Source: Candidimonas nitroreducens (lineage in GTDB: Bacteria; Pseudomonadota; Gammaproteobacteria; Burkholderiales; Burkholderiaceae_B). Taken from it: a stretch of DNA of 64,000 bases. The DNA lies in contig NZ_NJIH01000002.1 of assembly GCF_002209565.1 (NCBI RefSeq), positions 1 to 64,000 on the forward strand, given 5' to 3'. Made by a program: the position numbers and the translations under genes. Under the pieces are notes generated by a model, which was not told where the DNA came from, made no database searches, and worked only from the letters and a program-made list of their open reading frames with translations. Below are positions 8,172 through 16,938 of the stretch, in pieces; position 1 is the stretch's first letter; each line of letters starts with the position of its first letter.

Positions 8172-9158
8172 TCAGGCGGGCGGCGCGCTTTGCGGAATGG
8201 CTGCGGCGGCCGGGCCGGGCGCGGACTTGAGCCGCTCGCGCCATTGCCGCGGCGAAACGCCGTAGCGCTCTCTGAACATCTTGCCGAAGGATGAGTGATC
8301 GGTAAAGCCGCAGGCGTAGGCAAGCACGCCAACCGGAATCTGCGAGCTGGAGTCCTCGATGAGCCGACGGGCGCGTTCCAGCCGCAGCTCGCGCAGCACG
8401 GCGTTGACCGTGGTGTCTTGTTCCGCGAAAACCCGATACAACTTGGCACGCGACCAGCCCAGCGCGCGGGCCAGCGCCTCGGCATTGAAATTGGGCCGAT
8501 GGCCGTGCGTTTCGATGGCCTGCAAGGCCATCGAAAACAGCGCCGGACAGCCATCACGACCGCGGCCCTGCAGCACATTGCCCAGCAGCAGCAAAGCCAT
8601 ATTCATGCAGATATGAAACATGCTGGCAAGATCGGCGCTGCCCAGGCTGGCGGCCTGGCGGTCGAGCAGCTCCATCTGGCTGCGCAGGAATGGAGCCACG
8701 CTGCTGTCGTCGAGCGGAGCGCAGGTGCCCAGGCGCTGCAGCCCTCCGCGGAAGGCGCGATGCAGTTCACTGCGCGGCAATCCCAGATGAATCGCCGAAC
8801 CGGCACTCCAGTGCGGCGCGTACTCGGGGCCCGAGCAATTGAGCAAATACAAGGCGCCTTGCGCGAGATGCACGACGGTATTGCCGCGATCATGCAGTGC
8901 CAGGGGGCCCTGGCGAACCAGAACCAGCGCCGCCTGCCCGGAATCGGCAGCGACCGGCGTCGCCGCACCGTGCTTGCAATAAACAACCCTGCCGTAGACG
9001 CCCGTCAAGCGTATGCCGCTACCATGGAAGCTATATTCCAGGCTGCCGGCCTCGTGCTCGAAGCCCGCAGCCGGCGCCAGCCCGTGGTTCGCCGCGCCGG
9101 GTTCCCGGCGCTCCGCTTCGTGGCCAGGGCCTGTGATATACAGACCTGACACTGTCAT
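8172..9158 (-). CDS. AraC family transcriptional regulator
   Basis: A 328-residue regulator. The C-terminal ~100 residues are two helix-turn-helix units (NAEALARALGWSRAKLYRVF; VGVLAYACGFTDHSSFGKMF followed by YGVSPRQWRE), the AraC/XylS signature. The N-terminal ~200 residues resemble the AraC-binding-like domain found in FeaR-type regulators. The ATG at 9158 is chosen over upstream in-frame codons because a strong GGAGGAG lies 4-10 bases before it. It sits beside the minus-strand sugar porter and the divergent aminotransferase/MFS/GMC genes, so it is the most likely regulator of that cluster. The ligand is unknown. Confidence 0.85.
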   Translation of the reverse strand: MTVSGLYITGPGHEAERREPGAANHGLAPAAGFEHEAGSLEYSFHGSGIRLTGVYGRVVYCKHGAATPVAADSGQAALVLVRQGPLALHDRGNTVVHLAQGALYLLNCSGPEYAPHWSAGSAIHLGLPRSELHRAFRGGLQRLGTCAPLDDSSVAPFLRSQMELLDRQAASLGSADLASMFHICMNMALLLLGNVLQGRGRDGCPALFSMALQAIETHGHRPNFNAEALARALGWSRAKLYRVFAEQDTTVNAVLRELRLERARRLIEDSSSQIPVGVLAYACGFTDHSSFGKMFRERYGVSPRQWRERLKSAPGPAAAAIPQSAPPA

Positions 9159-9426
9159 TATCTCCTCCGTGCCCCTTTGACCGACGCTGTCGAGTTCGGA
9201 TAGTGAGAAATCCGCCCTGCGATCCCCGTGGCATGGAAAGCGCCCGCTCAGCAATCCGATGCCAGACCCAAGCTAGTTATAGCGCTTTACAAACGCTTGC
9301 GGCGCCTTGCCTATGGCCTGGCGCAAAAATCTTGCGCCGGGCTCCGTCGCTGCATGTGCTTGAAACGTAAAAACCGCAAGCAACGCAGCCAGGCAGGAGG
9401 ATGATAAAAATAGTAAAAGCCCGGCC
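9159..9426. other. Intergenic gap before the AraC gene
   Basis: This 268-bp stretch lies between the end of the sugar porter and the start of the AraC regulator, both on the minus strand. The upstream half must hold the AraC promoter and ribosome-binding site. No clear terminator with a T tract, no repeat and no credible small gene was seen. Confidence 0.4.
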
Positions 9427-10929
9427 TCAAATTTGCCACTGTTTTTTGTCTTTTCCGCCGGGTGCCGGGCGGGTGCCGGCGGCCGGATCCGGCGGGGAAC
9501 CGGGCGCGGCTGCTCCCAGGCGACGCAATGGCAGGCCGGCCAGCACATTGGCCTCTATGGTTTCGAGCGACATGCGGCGGGTCTCGGGCAGGAAAACCAT
9601 GCAGACAGCCAGCGACAGCAGGCAGGCCAGCGCGAAAATGCCGATGGTGGCGGGCAGGCCGATGGCCTGTACCACCGTCAGGAAAGTGAAGGCCACCAGG
9701 GCGTTGAAGATCCAGCTCACCGCCGAGGCTGCGGCAATGCCCTGTTCACGAATCGCGCTGGGAAACAGCTCGGCCATCAGCACATAGGGCAGCGGCCCCA
9801 GGCTGATGGCGAAGGCAATGATGAATACGGCCAGCCCGCACAGCCCCGTCCAGGCCCAGCCCCAGGACGCTGCGGCGACCACCGCTGCCAGCCCCAGCAC
9901 CATGGCGGCCGAGCCGCCGATGAGCAAAGGCCGCCGCCCCGCCCGATCCACGGCATACAAGGCAACCATGGTGGCCAGAAAGTTCACCAGGCCGAGCCCG
10001 AAAGTGGCGGCGAGCGCGGCCGTCCCCGCAGCGAAGCCCAGAGTTTCGAAAATGCGCGGCGCGTAATACAGAATGCCGTCTATGCCGCTCAGGTTCTGCA
10101 GCACGAACAGCACACTGCACAAGATCAATACCGGCATGGTGCTGCCGCGCCGCAAATGACTGTCCCGATCCGTTCTGGAACCTGTCGAGCCGGCTGCGGC
10201 ATTAGCGGCATCGGTGTCGGCGGCACGAACTGCCGCTGCAGCGGTACCAGCGCCATGCGCCGCGCCGGCGGCCGCGGCAATCGGCTCGCCCTGGCCGACC
10301 TCGTCCAGCAGTTGCAGGCGCCGCCCGGCCTCGCGGGCCTCTTGGGAGCGGCCGCGCGCGGCCAGCCAGCGAGGGCTTTCGGGCAGCAGCAGCGTACCCA
10401 GCGTCGCCAGCACCGCGGGCAGCAGGCCGCAGGCAAGCACCAGGCTCCAGTGCAAATCGGGGGCGAAAGCCAGGGCCACACTGTAGGCGATCAATATGCC
10501 CGCGGTAACGGCCAGCTGGAACAAGGCCACCACCCCGCCGCGCCTGGCCGCCGGCGTGGTTTCCGAGGCATACATGGGCACGACCATGGACGAGAGCCCC
10601 ACCGACAGCCCGATCAGCACGCGCGCGGCCACGAACCATCCGAGATCGGGGCCGCCCCATATGATGGCGTAGCCCGCCAGGGCCAGAACCGCGCATAGCA
10701 GCAGCGCCGGCCGCCGGCCGCGCCGCCGGGTCAAGGGGCCTGCCAGCACGGCCCCGGCAAAGCAGGCAAGAATCAGCACGGCCACCAAGCCCTGTTCGCC
10801 GTAGATACTAAGTTGGAACACCTGCTTGAGTGTGTCGAGTACTCCGGCGATGGACGTGATGCCGAAGCCGAACAGTACTCCGAAGCAGACCACCAGGAAT
10901 GAAACCTTGTATAGGGGATCGAATTTCAA
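9427..10929 (-). CDS. MFS transporter, sugar porter family
   Basis: About 500 residues with 12 predicted helices. It has sugar-porter signatures: RRRGRRPALLL after TM2, LPESPRWL before the central loop, DRAGRRPLLIGG in the second half and FLPETRRMSLETIE at the end. The central loop (about residues 195-260) is unusually long and Ala-rich. The start is uncertain. A TTG at 10929 has AAGGA 8 bases upstream and begins just before TM1. The frame stays open to a GTG at 11040, but that extra stretch has atypical low-GC codons and no ribosome-binding site. The substrate is presumably a sugar or cyclitol. It is divergent from the aminotransferase operon. Confidence 0.82.
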   Translation of the reverse strand: MKFDPLYKVSFLVVCFGVLFGFGITSIAGVLDTLKQVFQLSIYGEQGLVAVLILACFAGAVLAGPLTRRRGRRPALLLCAVLALAGYAIIWGGPDLGWFVAARVLIGLSVGLSSMVVPMYASETTPAARRGGVVALFQLAVTAGILIAYSVALAFAPDLHWSLVLACGLLPAVLATLGTLLLPESPRWLAARGRSQEAREAGRRLQLLDEVGQGEPIAAAAGAAHGAGTAAAAVRAADTDAANAAAGSTGSRTDRDSHLRRGSTMPVLILCSVLFVLQNLSGIDGILYYAPRIFETLGFAAGTAALAATFGLGLVNFLATMVALYAVDRAGRRPLLIGGSAAMVLGLAAVVAAASWGWAWTGLCGLAVFIIAFAISLGPLPYVLMAELFPSAIREQGIAAASAVSWIFNALVAFTFLTVVQAIGLPATIGIFALACLLSLAVCMVFLPETRRMSLETIEANVLAGLPLRRLGAAAPGSPPDPAAGTRPAPGGKDKKQWQI

Positions 10930-11194
10930 TTCCGGGTTCCTTGAAAGATTCCGCCACAGGGTGCCAGGCGAGCCTGAATCATTTTGCAATACTAGCGCGC
11001 TACTCTGATCGGGCGCGAGATGGCCTTGGCGTGGCAACACTTACCGAGACGCCAAGACCAAAAAAAGAGACTCATAGCCTAACCGCTGGCCACGCGGCGA
11101 AAATACACTTTGTGACATTCCTGCACGTAGCCTCGATGGGCAGCGTGGGTTTATTCAACTAATTCGCAGCAATTACCGAGCCCAGGAGGCCAAC

Positions 11195-12535
11195 ATGGAT
11201 GCGGCGCACCTTACAGACACGACTCCCGCGGCGGCGCAAGACGCCGATCGTCTGGCGATAGACGGCGGAACCCCGGTACGCAACCGGCCCCTGCCCTGGG
11301 AGTTCCCCGGGGCGCACTGGATAGGCGAGGAAGAGCTGGATCTCGTCACCCGGGTGGTCAAGGCGCGCAGCCCGTTCCGCTTCTATGGCCTGGATGCGCA
11401 AAAAATGGTCGACACGCTGGAACAGGAATGGTGCGCGGCGTTCGGGCACCGCCATGCCCTGGGGGTGTCCTCGGGTACGGCCGCCCTGGCCATCGCCATG
11501 TGGGCGCTGGATCTCGGCCCCGGCGACGAAGTGCTGGTGCCGGGCTACATGTGGGTAAGCTGCGTGTCGGCCGTGGTGCGCAGCGGCGCCATCCCGCGCC
11601 TGGTGGACATCGACGACACCTTCTGCATCGACCCGCAAGACCTCAAGCGCAAGATCGGCCCGCACACCCGCGCCGTGCTGTGCGTGCACATGAGCGGCGC
11701 GCCGGGCAACATCGCCGAAATTGCCGCCATCTGCCGCGAACACAAGCTGGCGCTGGTGGAAGACTGCGCCCAGGCGGCGGGCGGCAGCTCCCAGGGCCGT
11801 GCGGTCGGGCGCCATGGCGACATCGGCATCTTCAGCTTCCAGCTCAACAAGAACATGACCTCAGGCGACGGCGGCATGGTGGTCTGCGAGGACGACGCCC
11901 TGTTCCGCCGCATCGTGGCCCTGCACGACCTCGGCTACCCGCGTACCGATGCCGGGCGCCTGGACACCACCGATGCCAGCACCCAGCTGTGGGGCATAGG
12001 CGCGCGCATGTCCGAGCTGGCCGGCGCCATGGCGCTGGCACAGATGCGCAAGCTGCCGGCCATCGTCGCCGCCATGCGCGGCGCCAAATGGCGCATCCGG
12101 GAGGCGCTGGAAGGCACTCCGGGGCTAAGCTTCCGGCACGTACCGGATCCGGCCGGCGATACCGGCGCGACGCTGCTCATGGCCCTGCCCGACGAGGCCC
12201 GGGCGCGCCGCTTCGTCGAGGCGCTGCGCGCCGAAGGCATCAACGGCCCGCAAGGCAGCCTCACCTGCATCACCATGCGCGAATGGGGGCTGCACTGGTA
12301 TTCGAATATACCCAGCCTGGTGCACCGCCGCTCCAACAGCCGCGACGGCTATCCCTGGACGCACCCGGCCAATGCCTTCGGCCAGGAATACGACTACGCG
12401 CTCGGCGCGCTGCCGCGCTGCGACGACCTGCATGCCCGCGGTGCGCTGATGGCCATAAGCTCCAACCTCGGCGACCAGGACGTCGACGACATCATCCGCG
12501 GCATCCGCAAGGTGGCTCGTGCGGTTCTTCCTTGA
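11195..12535 (+). CDS. DegT/DnrJ/EryC1/StrS (StsC-like) aminotransferase
   Basis: A 446-residue PLP-dependent enzyme of the sugar/cyclitol aminotransferase family. Visible are LAIDGGTPVR near residue 20 (as in the StsC/AHBA-synthase branch), GVSSGTAALAIAMWAL (cofactor phosphate loop), LVEDCAQAAGG (Asp that contacts the pyridine ring) and FQLNKNMTSGDGG, whose Lys forms the Schiff base. The reaction would be reversible amination of a keto-sugar or inosose, or the reverse deamination. The ATG at 11195 follows AGGAGG. It heads a plus-strand cluster with a sugar porter, a GMC oxidoreductase and a dienelactone hydrolase, which suggests metabolism of a cyclitol or amino sugar. Confidence 0.87.
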   Translation: MDAAHLTDTTPAAAQDADRLAIDGGTPVRNRPLPWEFPGAHWIGEEELDLVTRVVKARSPFRFYGLDAQKMVDTLEQEWCAAFGHRHALGVSSGTAALAIAMWALDLGPGDEVLVPGYMWVSCVSAVVRSGAIPRLVDIDDTFCIDPQDLKRKIGPHTRAVLCVHMSGAPGNIAEIAAICREHKLALVEDCAQAAGGSSQGRAVGRHGDIGIFSFQLNKNMTSGDGGMVVCEDDALFRRIVALHDLGYPRTDAGRLDTTDASTQLWGIGARMSELAGAMALAQMRKLPAIVAAMRGAKWRIREALEGTPGLSFRHVPDPAGDTGATLLMALPDEARARRFVEALRAEGINGPQGSLTCITMREWGLHWYSNIPSLVHRRSNSRDGYPWTHPANAFGQEYDYALGALPRCDDLHARGALMAISSNLGDQDVDDIIRGIRKVARAVLP

Positions 12536-12589
12536 CGCCGCGCCCATGACGCAGATTCCCCTTCTCCAACCCACGCCAGGAGAGCCCTC

Positions 12590-14287
12590 ATGATTTATTT
12601 CGTAGCGGCCATAGCCGGCATTGCAGGTATTCTGTTCGGTTTCGACGAGGGGGTGATAGCCGGCGCGCTGCACCTGCTGCGCGCCCACTTCCACATCAGC
12701 CCGCTGGACGAAGGGCTGATGACGGCCGCCGTGCCGTTCGGCGCCCTGTTCGGCGCCCTGGCCGCCGGCCCGGCATCAGAGCGCTACGGCCGGCGCGCCA
12801 TACTGCTGGCCGCCGCGGTGCTGTTCATTATCGGCGCCCTGCTCTCGGGGCTGGCCACCGCGGTCTGGATGCTGAGCGTGTCGCGCCTGTGCCTGGGGGT
12901 GGCGGTGGGCATGGCCGCCATGGTCGCGCCGCTGTACATTTCCGAAAGCGCCCCGACGGCGATCCGCGGCATGCTGGTGTCCATCTATCAGTTGGCCATC
13001 ACTCTGGGCATACTCGGCGCCTACATCGTCAATTTCGCCATGGGCGAGGCCTGGCGCTCCATGTTCATGATCGGCGCCGTGCCCGGCCTGGCCCTGCTGC
13101 TGGGCATGCTGGTGCTGCGCGACACGCCGCGCTGGCTGATCCTAAAGGGGCGGCGCAGCCAGGCACAGGCGGCCCTGGCGCGGCTGCGCGGCACCGCGCC
13201 GGGCGACCCCGCGATCGAGTCCGAGCTGCGGGCCATCGACCAGGCGGCGCAAAGCGATGCCGGCCACACCGCCCGATGGTCGGATCTGCTGGCGCCCCGG
13301 GTGCGGCCGGCGCTCATCGTCGGCATGGGTCTGTTCCTGCTGCAGCAGCTCAGCGGCATCAACGCCGTCATCTACTACGCGCCGACCATCTTCAAAGAGG
13401 CCGGCTTCGGTTCCAGCGCCACCCAGATCCTGGCCACGATAGGCATAGGCGTCGTCAACGTCGGCATGACGCTGGTCGGCATGGCGCTGATCGACCGCAT
13501 CGGCCGGCGCAAGCTGCTGTACATCGGTTTTGTCGGCACGGCGCTCAGCCTGGGCATGATCGCCCTGGGTGCGGCCACCCAGGCGCCCTGGCTGGATATG
13601 CTCGCCGGCATCGGCATGGTGATATACATTGCAGCCTTTGCCGCCAGCATCGGCCCGCTGCCCTGGGTGATGATGTCCGAGATCTTCCCCCTGCACGTGC
13701 GCGGCCTGGGCATGAGCATTACCTCGCTGGCGAACTGGGCCTTCAATTTCCTGGTGGTGTTTTCCTTTCCGGTGCTGGTGTCCTCCATCGGGCTGGGCGG
13801 CGTATTCACGATCTACGCGCTGGTCTGCGTGGCCGGCCTGGTGTTCACTGCCAGGCTGGTGCCCGAGACCAGCGGCATGTCGCTGGAAGAAATCGAACGC
13901 CACCTGATGTCCGGGCGCCCCTTCCGCCAGCTCGGCACGGCGGCCGCGCCGCAGCCGGCCGGCGGCGCCACGGCTTCCGACGACACCTACGACACCGCGC
14001 AGCATGCGGCGCTGGTCGATGCCCTGATCCTACTCAGTCCTTATCACTCCAGCCTGCAGCCCATGGCAGCGGACATCGCCCGCATCGCCCAGGAAAACTG
14101 GCAGATCCGCGCCGCCCTGCAGGCGGTCTCGGCACGCTGCGACTTCGGTCACTCGGGACGGCTGCGCCGCGCCGACCTCGGCGCCGAGGCCGACGCGCTG
14201 TTTTCCTTCCTCGATCACATCTACTATGCATCGTCCAAATTCCTGGGCTCGGTGCAGGAATGGCCTCTTGGAGAAAAGCGTGGATAA
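12590..14287 (+). CDS. MFS sugar porter with an unusual C-terminal extension
   Basis: A 565-residue protein. Residues 1-450 are a standard 12-helix sugar porter (AGIAGILFGFDEGVIAGAL, ERYGRRAILL, LRDTPRWL, DRIGRRKLLYIG, VPETSGMSLEEIE). About 110 further residues follow, soluble and helical-looking, with SPYHSSLQPMAADIARIAQE and FLDHIYYASSKFLGSVQEW. This tail is absent from ordinary sugar porters. It loosely recalls the small subunits that accompany membrane GMC dehydrogenases, but that likeness is weak. The ATG at 12590 has AGGAGA upstream. The stop overlaps the start of the GMC oxidoreductase by 8 bases, so transporter and enzyme are translationally coupled. Confidence 0.85.
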   Translation: MIYFVAAIAGIAGILFGFDEGVIAGALHLLRAHFHISPLDEGLMTAAVPFGALFGALAAGPASERYGRRAILLAAAVLFIIGALLSGLATAVWMLSVSRLCLGVAVGMAAMVAPLYISESAPTAIRGMLVSIYQLAITLGILGAYIVNFAMGEAWRSMFMIGAVPGLALLLGMLVLRDTPRWLILKGRRSQAQAALARLRGTAPGDPAIESELRAIDQAAQSDAGHTARWSDLLAPRVRPALIVGMGLFLLQQLSGINAVIYYAPTIFKEAGFGSSATQILATIGIGVVNVGMTLVGMALIDRIGRRKLLYIGFVGTALSLGMIALGAATQAPWLDMLAGIGMVIYIAAFAASIGPLPWVMMSEIFPLHVRGLGMSITSLANWAFNFLVVFSFPVLVSSIGLGGVFTIYALVCVAGLVFTARLVPETSGMSLEEIERHLMSGRPFRQLGTAAAPQPAGGATASDDTYDTAQHAALVDALILLSPYHSSLQPMAADIARIAQENWQIRAALQAVSARCDFGHSGRLRRADLGAEADALFSFLDHIYYASSKFLGSVQEWPLGEKRG

Positions 14288-15893
14288 AACACCCGAGTGC
14301 GAGGTATGCATTGTCGGTACTGGAGCAGGTGGCGGGCTGCTGGCCTACGAGCTGGCACGCGCCGGCGTGCGCGTCGTCTCCGTCGAGCAAGGGGAAATGC
14401 TGCCCGCCGACCAGTTCAAGACGGTCATGCCTCCGGGCTCGAGCAAGGATTTCGGCATAGGCCCGGGCACGGTATGGCCCAGCGACCCGCACGACAGCCT
14501 GTTCATCCACCCGCTGTTTGCCGATGGCGCCACGGGCTCGACCGCCCGGCCGGCCGGCGGCTTCCAGCACTTCCAGGTGCTGGCCGTCAACGGCCTGCAG
14601 AATCTCTGGAACGGCGTCAGCGTCAGGTTCTCCGAAACCGACCTGGCAGGCTGGCCGCTCGACTATGCGGCGCTCGCGCCCCACTACAGCGAGGTCGAGC
14701 GCCTGATCACCGTGTGCGGCACCACGGAAAACATCCCCGAGCTGCCCGACGGCGTATACGTGCCGCCCAAGCCGCTGCGGCCGGCCGACCAATTGATCGT
14801 GCAGGCAGTGCGCCAGCTCAATGACCCCGACTCTCATGCCATTCCCAACCGCAAGGCGATCAACACGCGCGGCGGCATGGCCACGTCCTGCATCTCGACC
14901 GGCGTCTGCACCTCGGGCTGCCCGGTGGGCTCGGTCTACAAATTCTCGGCGCGCCTGCTGCCCGAAATCCAGAACCTGCCCAACTACGAACTGCGCACCG
15001 GGGCCAAGGTGCTGCGCGTGCTGCGCGAGGCGGGCGACAACCAGGCTTCGGGCATCGAATACCTGGACACGCACACCGGCCAACGCCACACCCTGCGCTC
15101 GCGCATCGTGGTGCTGGCGGCCGGCGCCGTCGAGACCCCGCGCATTCTGTTCAATTCCGCCGACGCCGCCGCCCCGGGCGGGCTGGGCAACGGCAACGAC
15201 CTGCTGGGCCGCGGCCTGCAGGACAACCCCAAGGTGGTACTGTCGACCTCGCTGCGCAAGCTCTGGGGCAAGCACCGCGACTATGACATCGGCTACGGCG
15301 ACCTGCTGATCCTGATGTCGCGCGGCAAGCTGCCCGACGGCTCCACCTTCCCTTTCATCGGCCACGCCATACACGGCATTCCCGACGTGCCGCATTATCT
15401 CGGCTCGATGAAGGCTTTTCCCGCCTTCGTCAAAGAACGGCTGGCGCGCATGATGTTCCACAGCTACGTCACGCTGGGCCTGTTCTGTGCCGGCGAGGCC
15501 ACGCCCGGCAACCGCGTGCGGCTGGCCGACAGCGTCGACAAATACGGCGTGCGCCAGGTTCAGGTCGATTTTTCCGTACCAGAATCGGCGCAGGCCAGCA
15601 TGGACTCGATGATGGCCTGGGGCCGCAAGATCCTGCGCTCGGCCTCGGCCACCCTGATGCACACCACCCGCGACAACAGCGGCACGGGCATCCACTACGC
15701 GGGCACCACGCCGCTGTCGGGCGACCCGGCCAAGGGCGTGGTCGATGCAAGCCTGCAAAGCCATGAAGTCGCCAATCTGTACATTTGCGACGGCGGGGTC
15801 ATCCCGACGCTGCCGGACAAGCACCTTACGCTGACCATCATGGCCCTGGCGCACCGCCTGGGCGGGCACCTGCAAGAAAAGATTCGGGTGTAG
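14280..15893 (+). CDS. GMC family flavin oxidoreductase
   Basis: A 537-residue FAD enzyme related to gluconate/sorbitol/choline-type dehydrogenases. The FAD motif CIVGTGAGGGLLAYELARAG is at residues 9-28, and VLAAGAVETPRILFNS is the second GMC signature. The C-terminus has the usual His-containing HYAGTTPLSGDPAKGVVD and LYICDGGVIPTLPDKHLTLT. Cysteines in CISTGVCTSGCPVGS are notable. There is no export signal. A GTG at 14280 is preferred because GGAG sits 6 bases upstream; the frame is open a little further, to 14226. It probably oxidises an alcohol group of the sugar or cyclitol brought in by the coupled transporter. The electron acceptor is unknown. Confidence 0.86.
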   Translation: MDKTPECEVCIVGTGAGGGLLAYELARAGVRVVSVEQGEMLPADQFKTVMPPGSSKDFGIGPGTVWPSDPHDSLFIHPLFADGATGSTARPAGGFQHFQVLAVNGLQNLWNGVSVRFSETDLAGWPLDYAALAPHYSEVERLITVCGTTENIPELPDGVYVPPKPLRPADQLIVQAVRQLNDPDSHAIPNRKAINTRGGMATSCISTGVCTSGCPVGSVYKFSARLLPEIQNLPNYELRTGAKVLRVLREAGDNQASGIEYLDTHTGQRHTLRSRIVVLAAGAVETPRILFNSADAAAPGGLGNGNDLLGRGLQDNPKVVLSTSLRKLWGKHRDYDIGYGDLLILMSRGKLPDGSTFPFIGHAIHGIPDVPHYLGSMKAFPAFVKERLARMMFHSYVTLGLFCAGEATPGNRVRLADSVDKYGVRQVQVDFSVPESAQASMDSMMAWGRKILRSASATLMHTTRDNSGTGIHYAGTTPLSGDPAKGVVDASLQSHEVANLYICDGGVIPTLPDKHLTLTIMALAHRLGGHLQEKIRV

Positions 15894-16042
15894 GATATCG
15901 CGGCGGGCCCGGCCGTGCACATGGCCAAGCCCGCCTACGCGCTGCCCTGCGATGCCGGCAGCCCGATCCGAACCAGGTGGCACGCCGCGGCCAGGCCCAG
16001 CCCGCACGGGCCTGGCGGCATGCCGTCCAAGGAGCCCTCGCC

Positions 16043-16933
16043 ATGCCACGCAAAACCGCCAGCGACTTCCCGCCCGCCGTCCTCAAGCTTTTCGATTCCT
16101 ACATCCACGGCATCATAGGCCGCCGCGAATTCCTGGAACGCGCCGCGCGTTTCGCGGTGGGCGGCTTCACGGCCGCCGCCATGCTTGAAAGTCTCAAGCC
16201 CGATTATGCGCTGGCCGAGCAAGTGCCGCGCAACGACCCGCGCATCCACACGCAATATCTGAGCTATGAGTCTCCCAAGGGTTCGGGTACGGTGCGCGGC
16301 TACTTCGCGCTGCCGGCGCACCCCCAGGGCAAGCTGCCCGGGGTGCTCGTGGCCCACGAGAATCGCGGGCTGACCCCCTATATCGAAGACGTGGCGCGGC
16401 GGCTCGCCCTGGCCGGCTTCGTAGCCTTTGCGCCGGATGCGCTGACCTCGGTCGGCGGCTACCCGGGCAATGAAGAACAGGCCATCAAACTGTTTGCCGG
16501 CCTGGATCCCGCCAAGCGCATGGAAGACTTCGTGGCCGGAGCGAAATACCTGGAAGGCCGCCCCGAATGCACCGGCAAGATCGGCGCCGTGGGCTTCTGC
16601 TATGGCGGCGGCGTGGTCAATATGCTGGCGGTGCGCCTGCCCGAACTGGCCGCCGCGGTGCCGTTCTACGGGCAGCAGCCCAGCGCCGCCGAAACCGCCC
16701 ATATCAAGGCGCCGCTGCTGTTGCATTATGCGGGCCTGGATCAGCGCATCGACGCCGGCTGGCCCGCCTACGAGGCGGCGCTCAAGGCCCATGGCGTGCG
16801 CTACCAGGAATACATGTACCCGGGTGTGCAGCACGGCTTCCACAACGACACCACGCCGCGCTACGACCAGGCGGCCGCCACGCTGGCCTGGTCGCGCACC
16901 ATCGAGTTCCTGAACAAGTACCTGCGATCCTGA
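16043..16933 (+). CDS. Dienelactone hydrolase family protein with twin-arginine motif
   Basis: A 296-residue alpha/beta hydrolase. The triad appears as Cys in GFCYGGG, Asp in YAGLDQRID and His in VQHGFHND, the dienelactone hydrolase pattern. Residues about 27-50 read GRREFLERAARFAVGGF, a good Tat-type signal preceded by a long n-region, as in YghX-like members, so the protein may be periplasmic. The ATG at 16043 has AAGGAG upstream. It lies 149 bp after the GMC gene on the same strand. In this context it could open a lactone made by the oxidoreductase, but the different compartment is a problem for that idea. Confidence 0.82.
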   Translation: MPRKTASDFPPAVLKLFDSYIHGIIGRREFLERAARFAVGGFTAAAMLESLKPDYALAEQVPRNDPRIHTQYLSYESPKGSGTVRGYFALPAHPQGKLPGVLVAHENRGLTPYIEDVARRLALAGFVAFAPDALTSVGGYPGNEEQAIKLFAGLDPAKRMEDFVAGAKYLEGRPECTGKIGAVGFCYGGGVVNMLAVRLPELAAAVPFYGQQPSAAETAHIKAPLLLHYAGLDQRIDAGWPAYEAALKAHGVRYQEYMYPGVQHGFHNDTTPRYDQAAATLAWSRTIEFLNKYLRS

Positions 16934-16938
16934 ACGCT

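Noticed and set aside
10930-11040. N-terminal extension of the first sugar porter to a GTG at 11040
   Set aside because: The stretch has low-GC atypical codons and no ribosome-binding site; the TTG at 10929 with AAGGA is more likely.
14034-16049. Minus-strand open frame of 671 codons
   Set aside because: It lies opposite the GMC oxidoreductase gene, whose FAD motifs and ribosome-binding site are convincing; the antisense product shows no recognisable domain.
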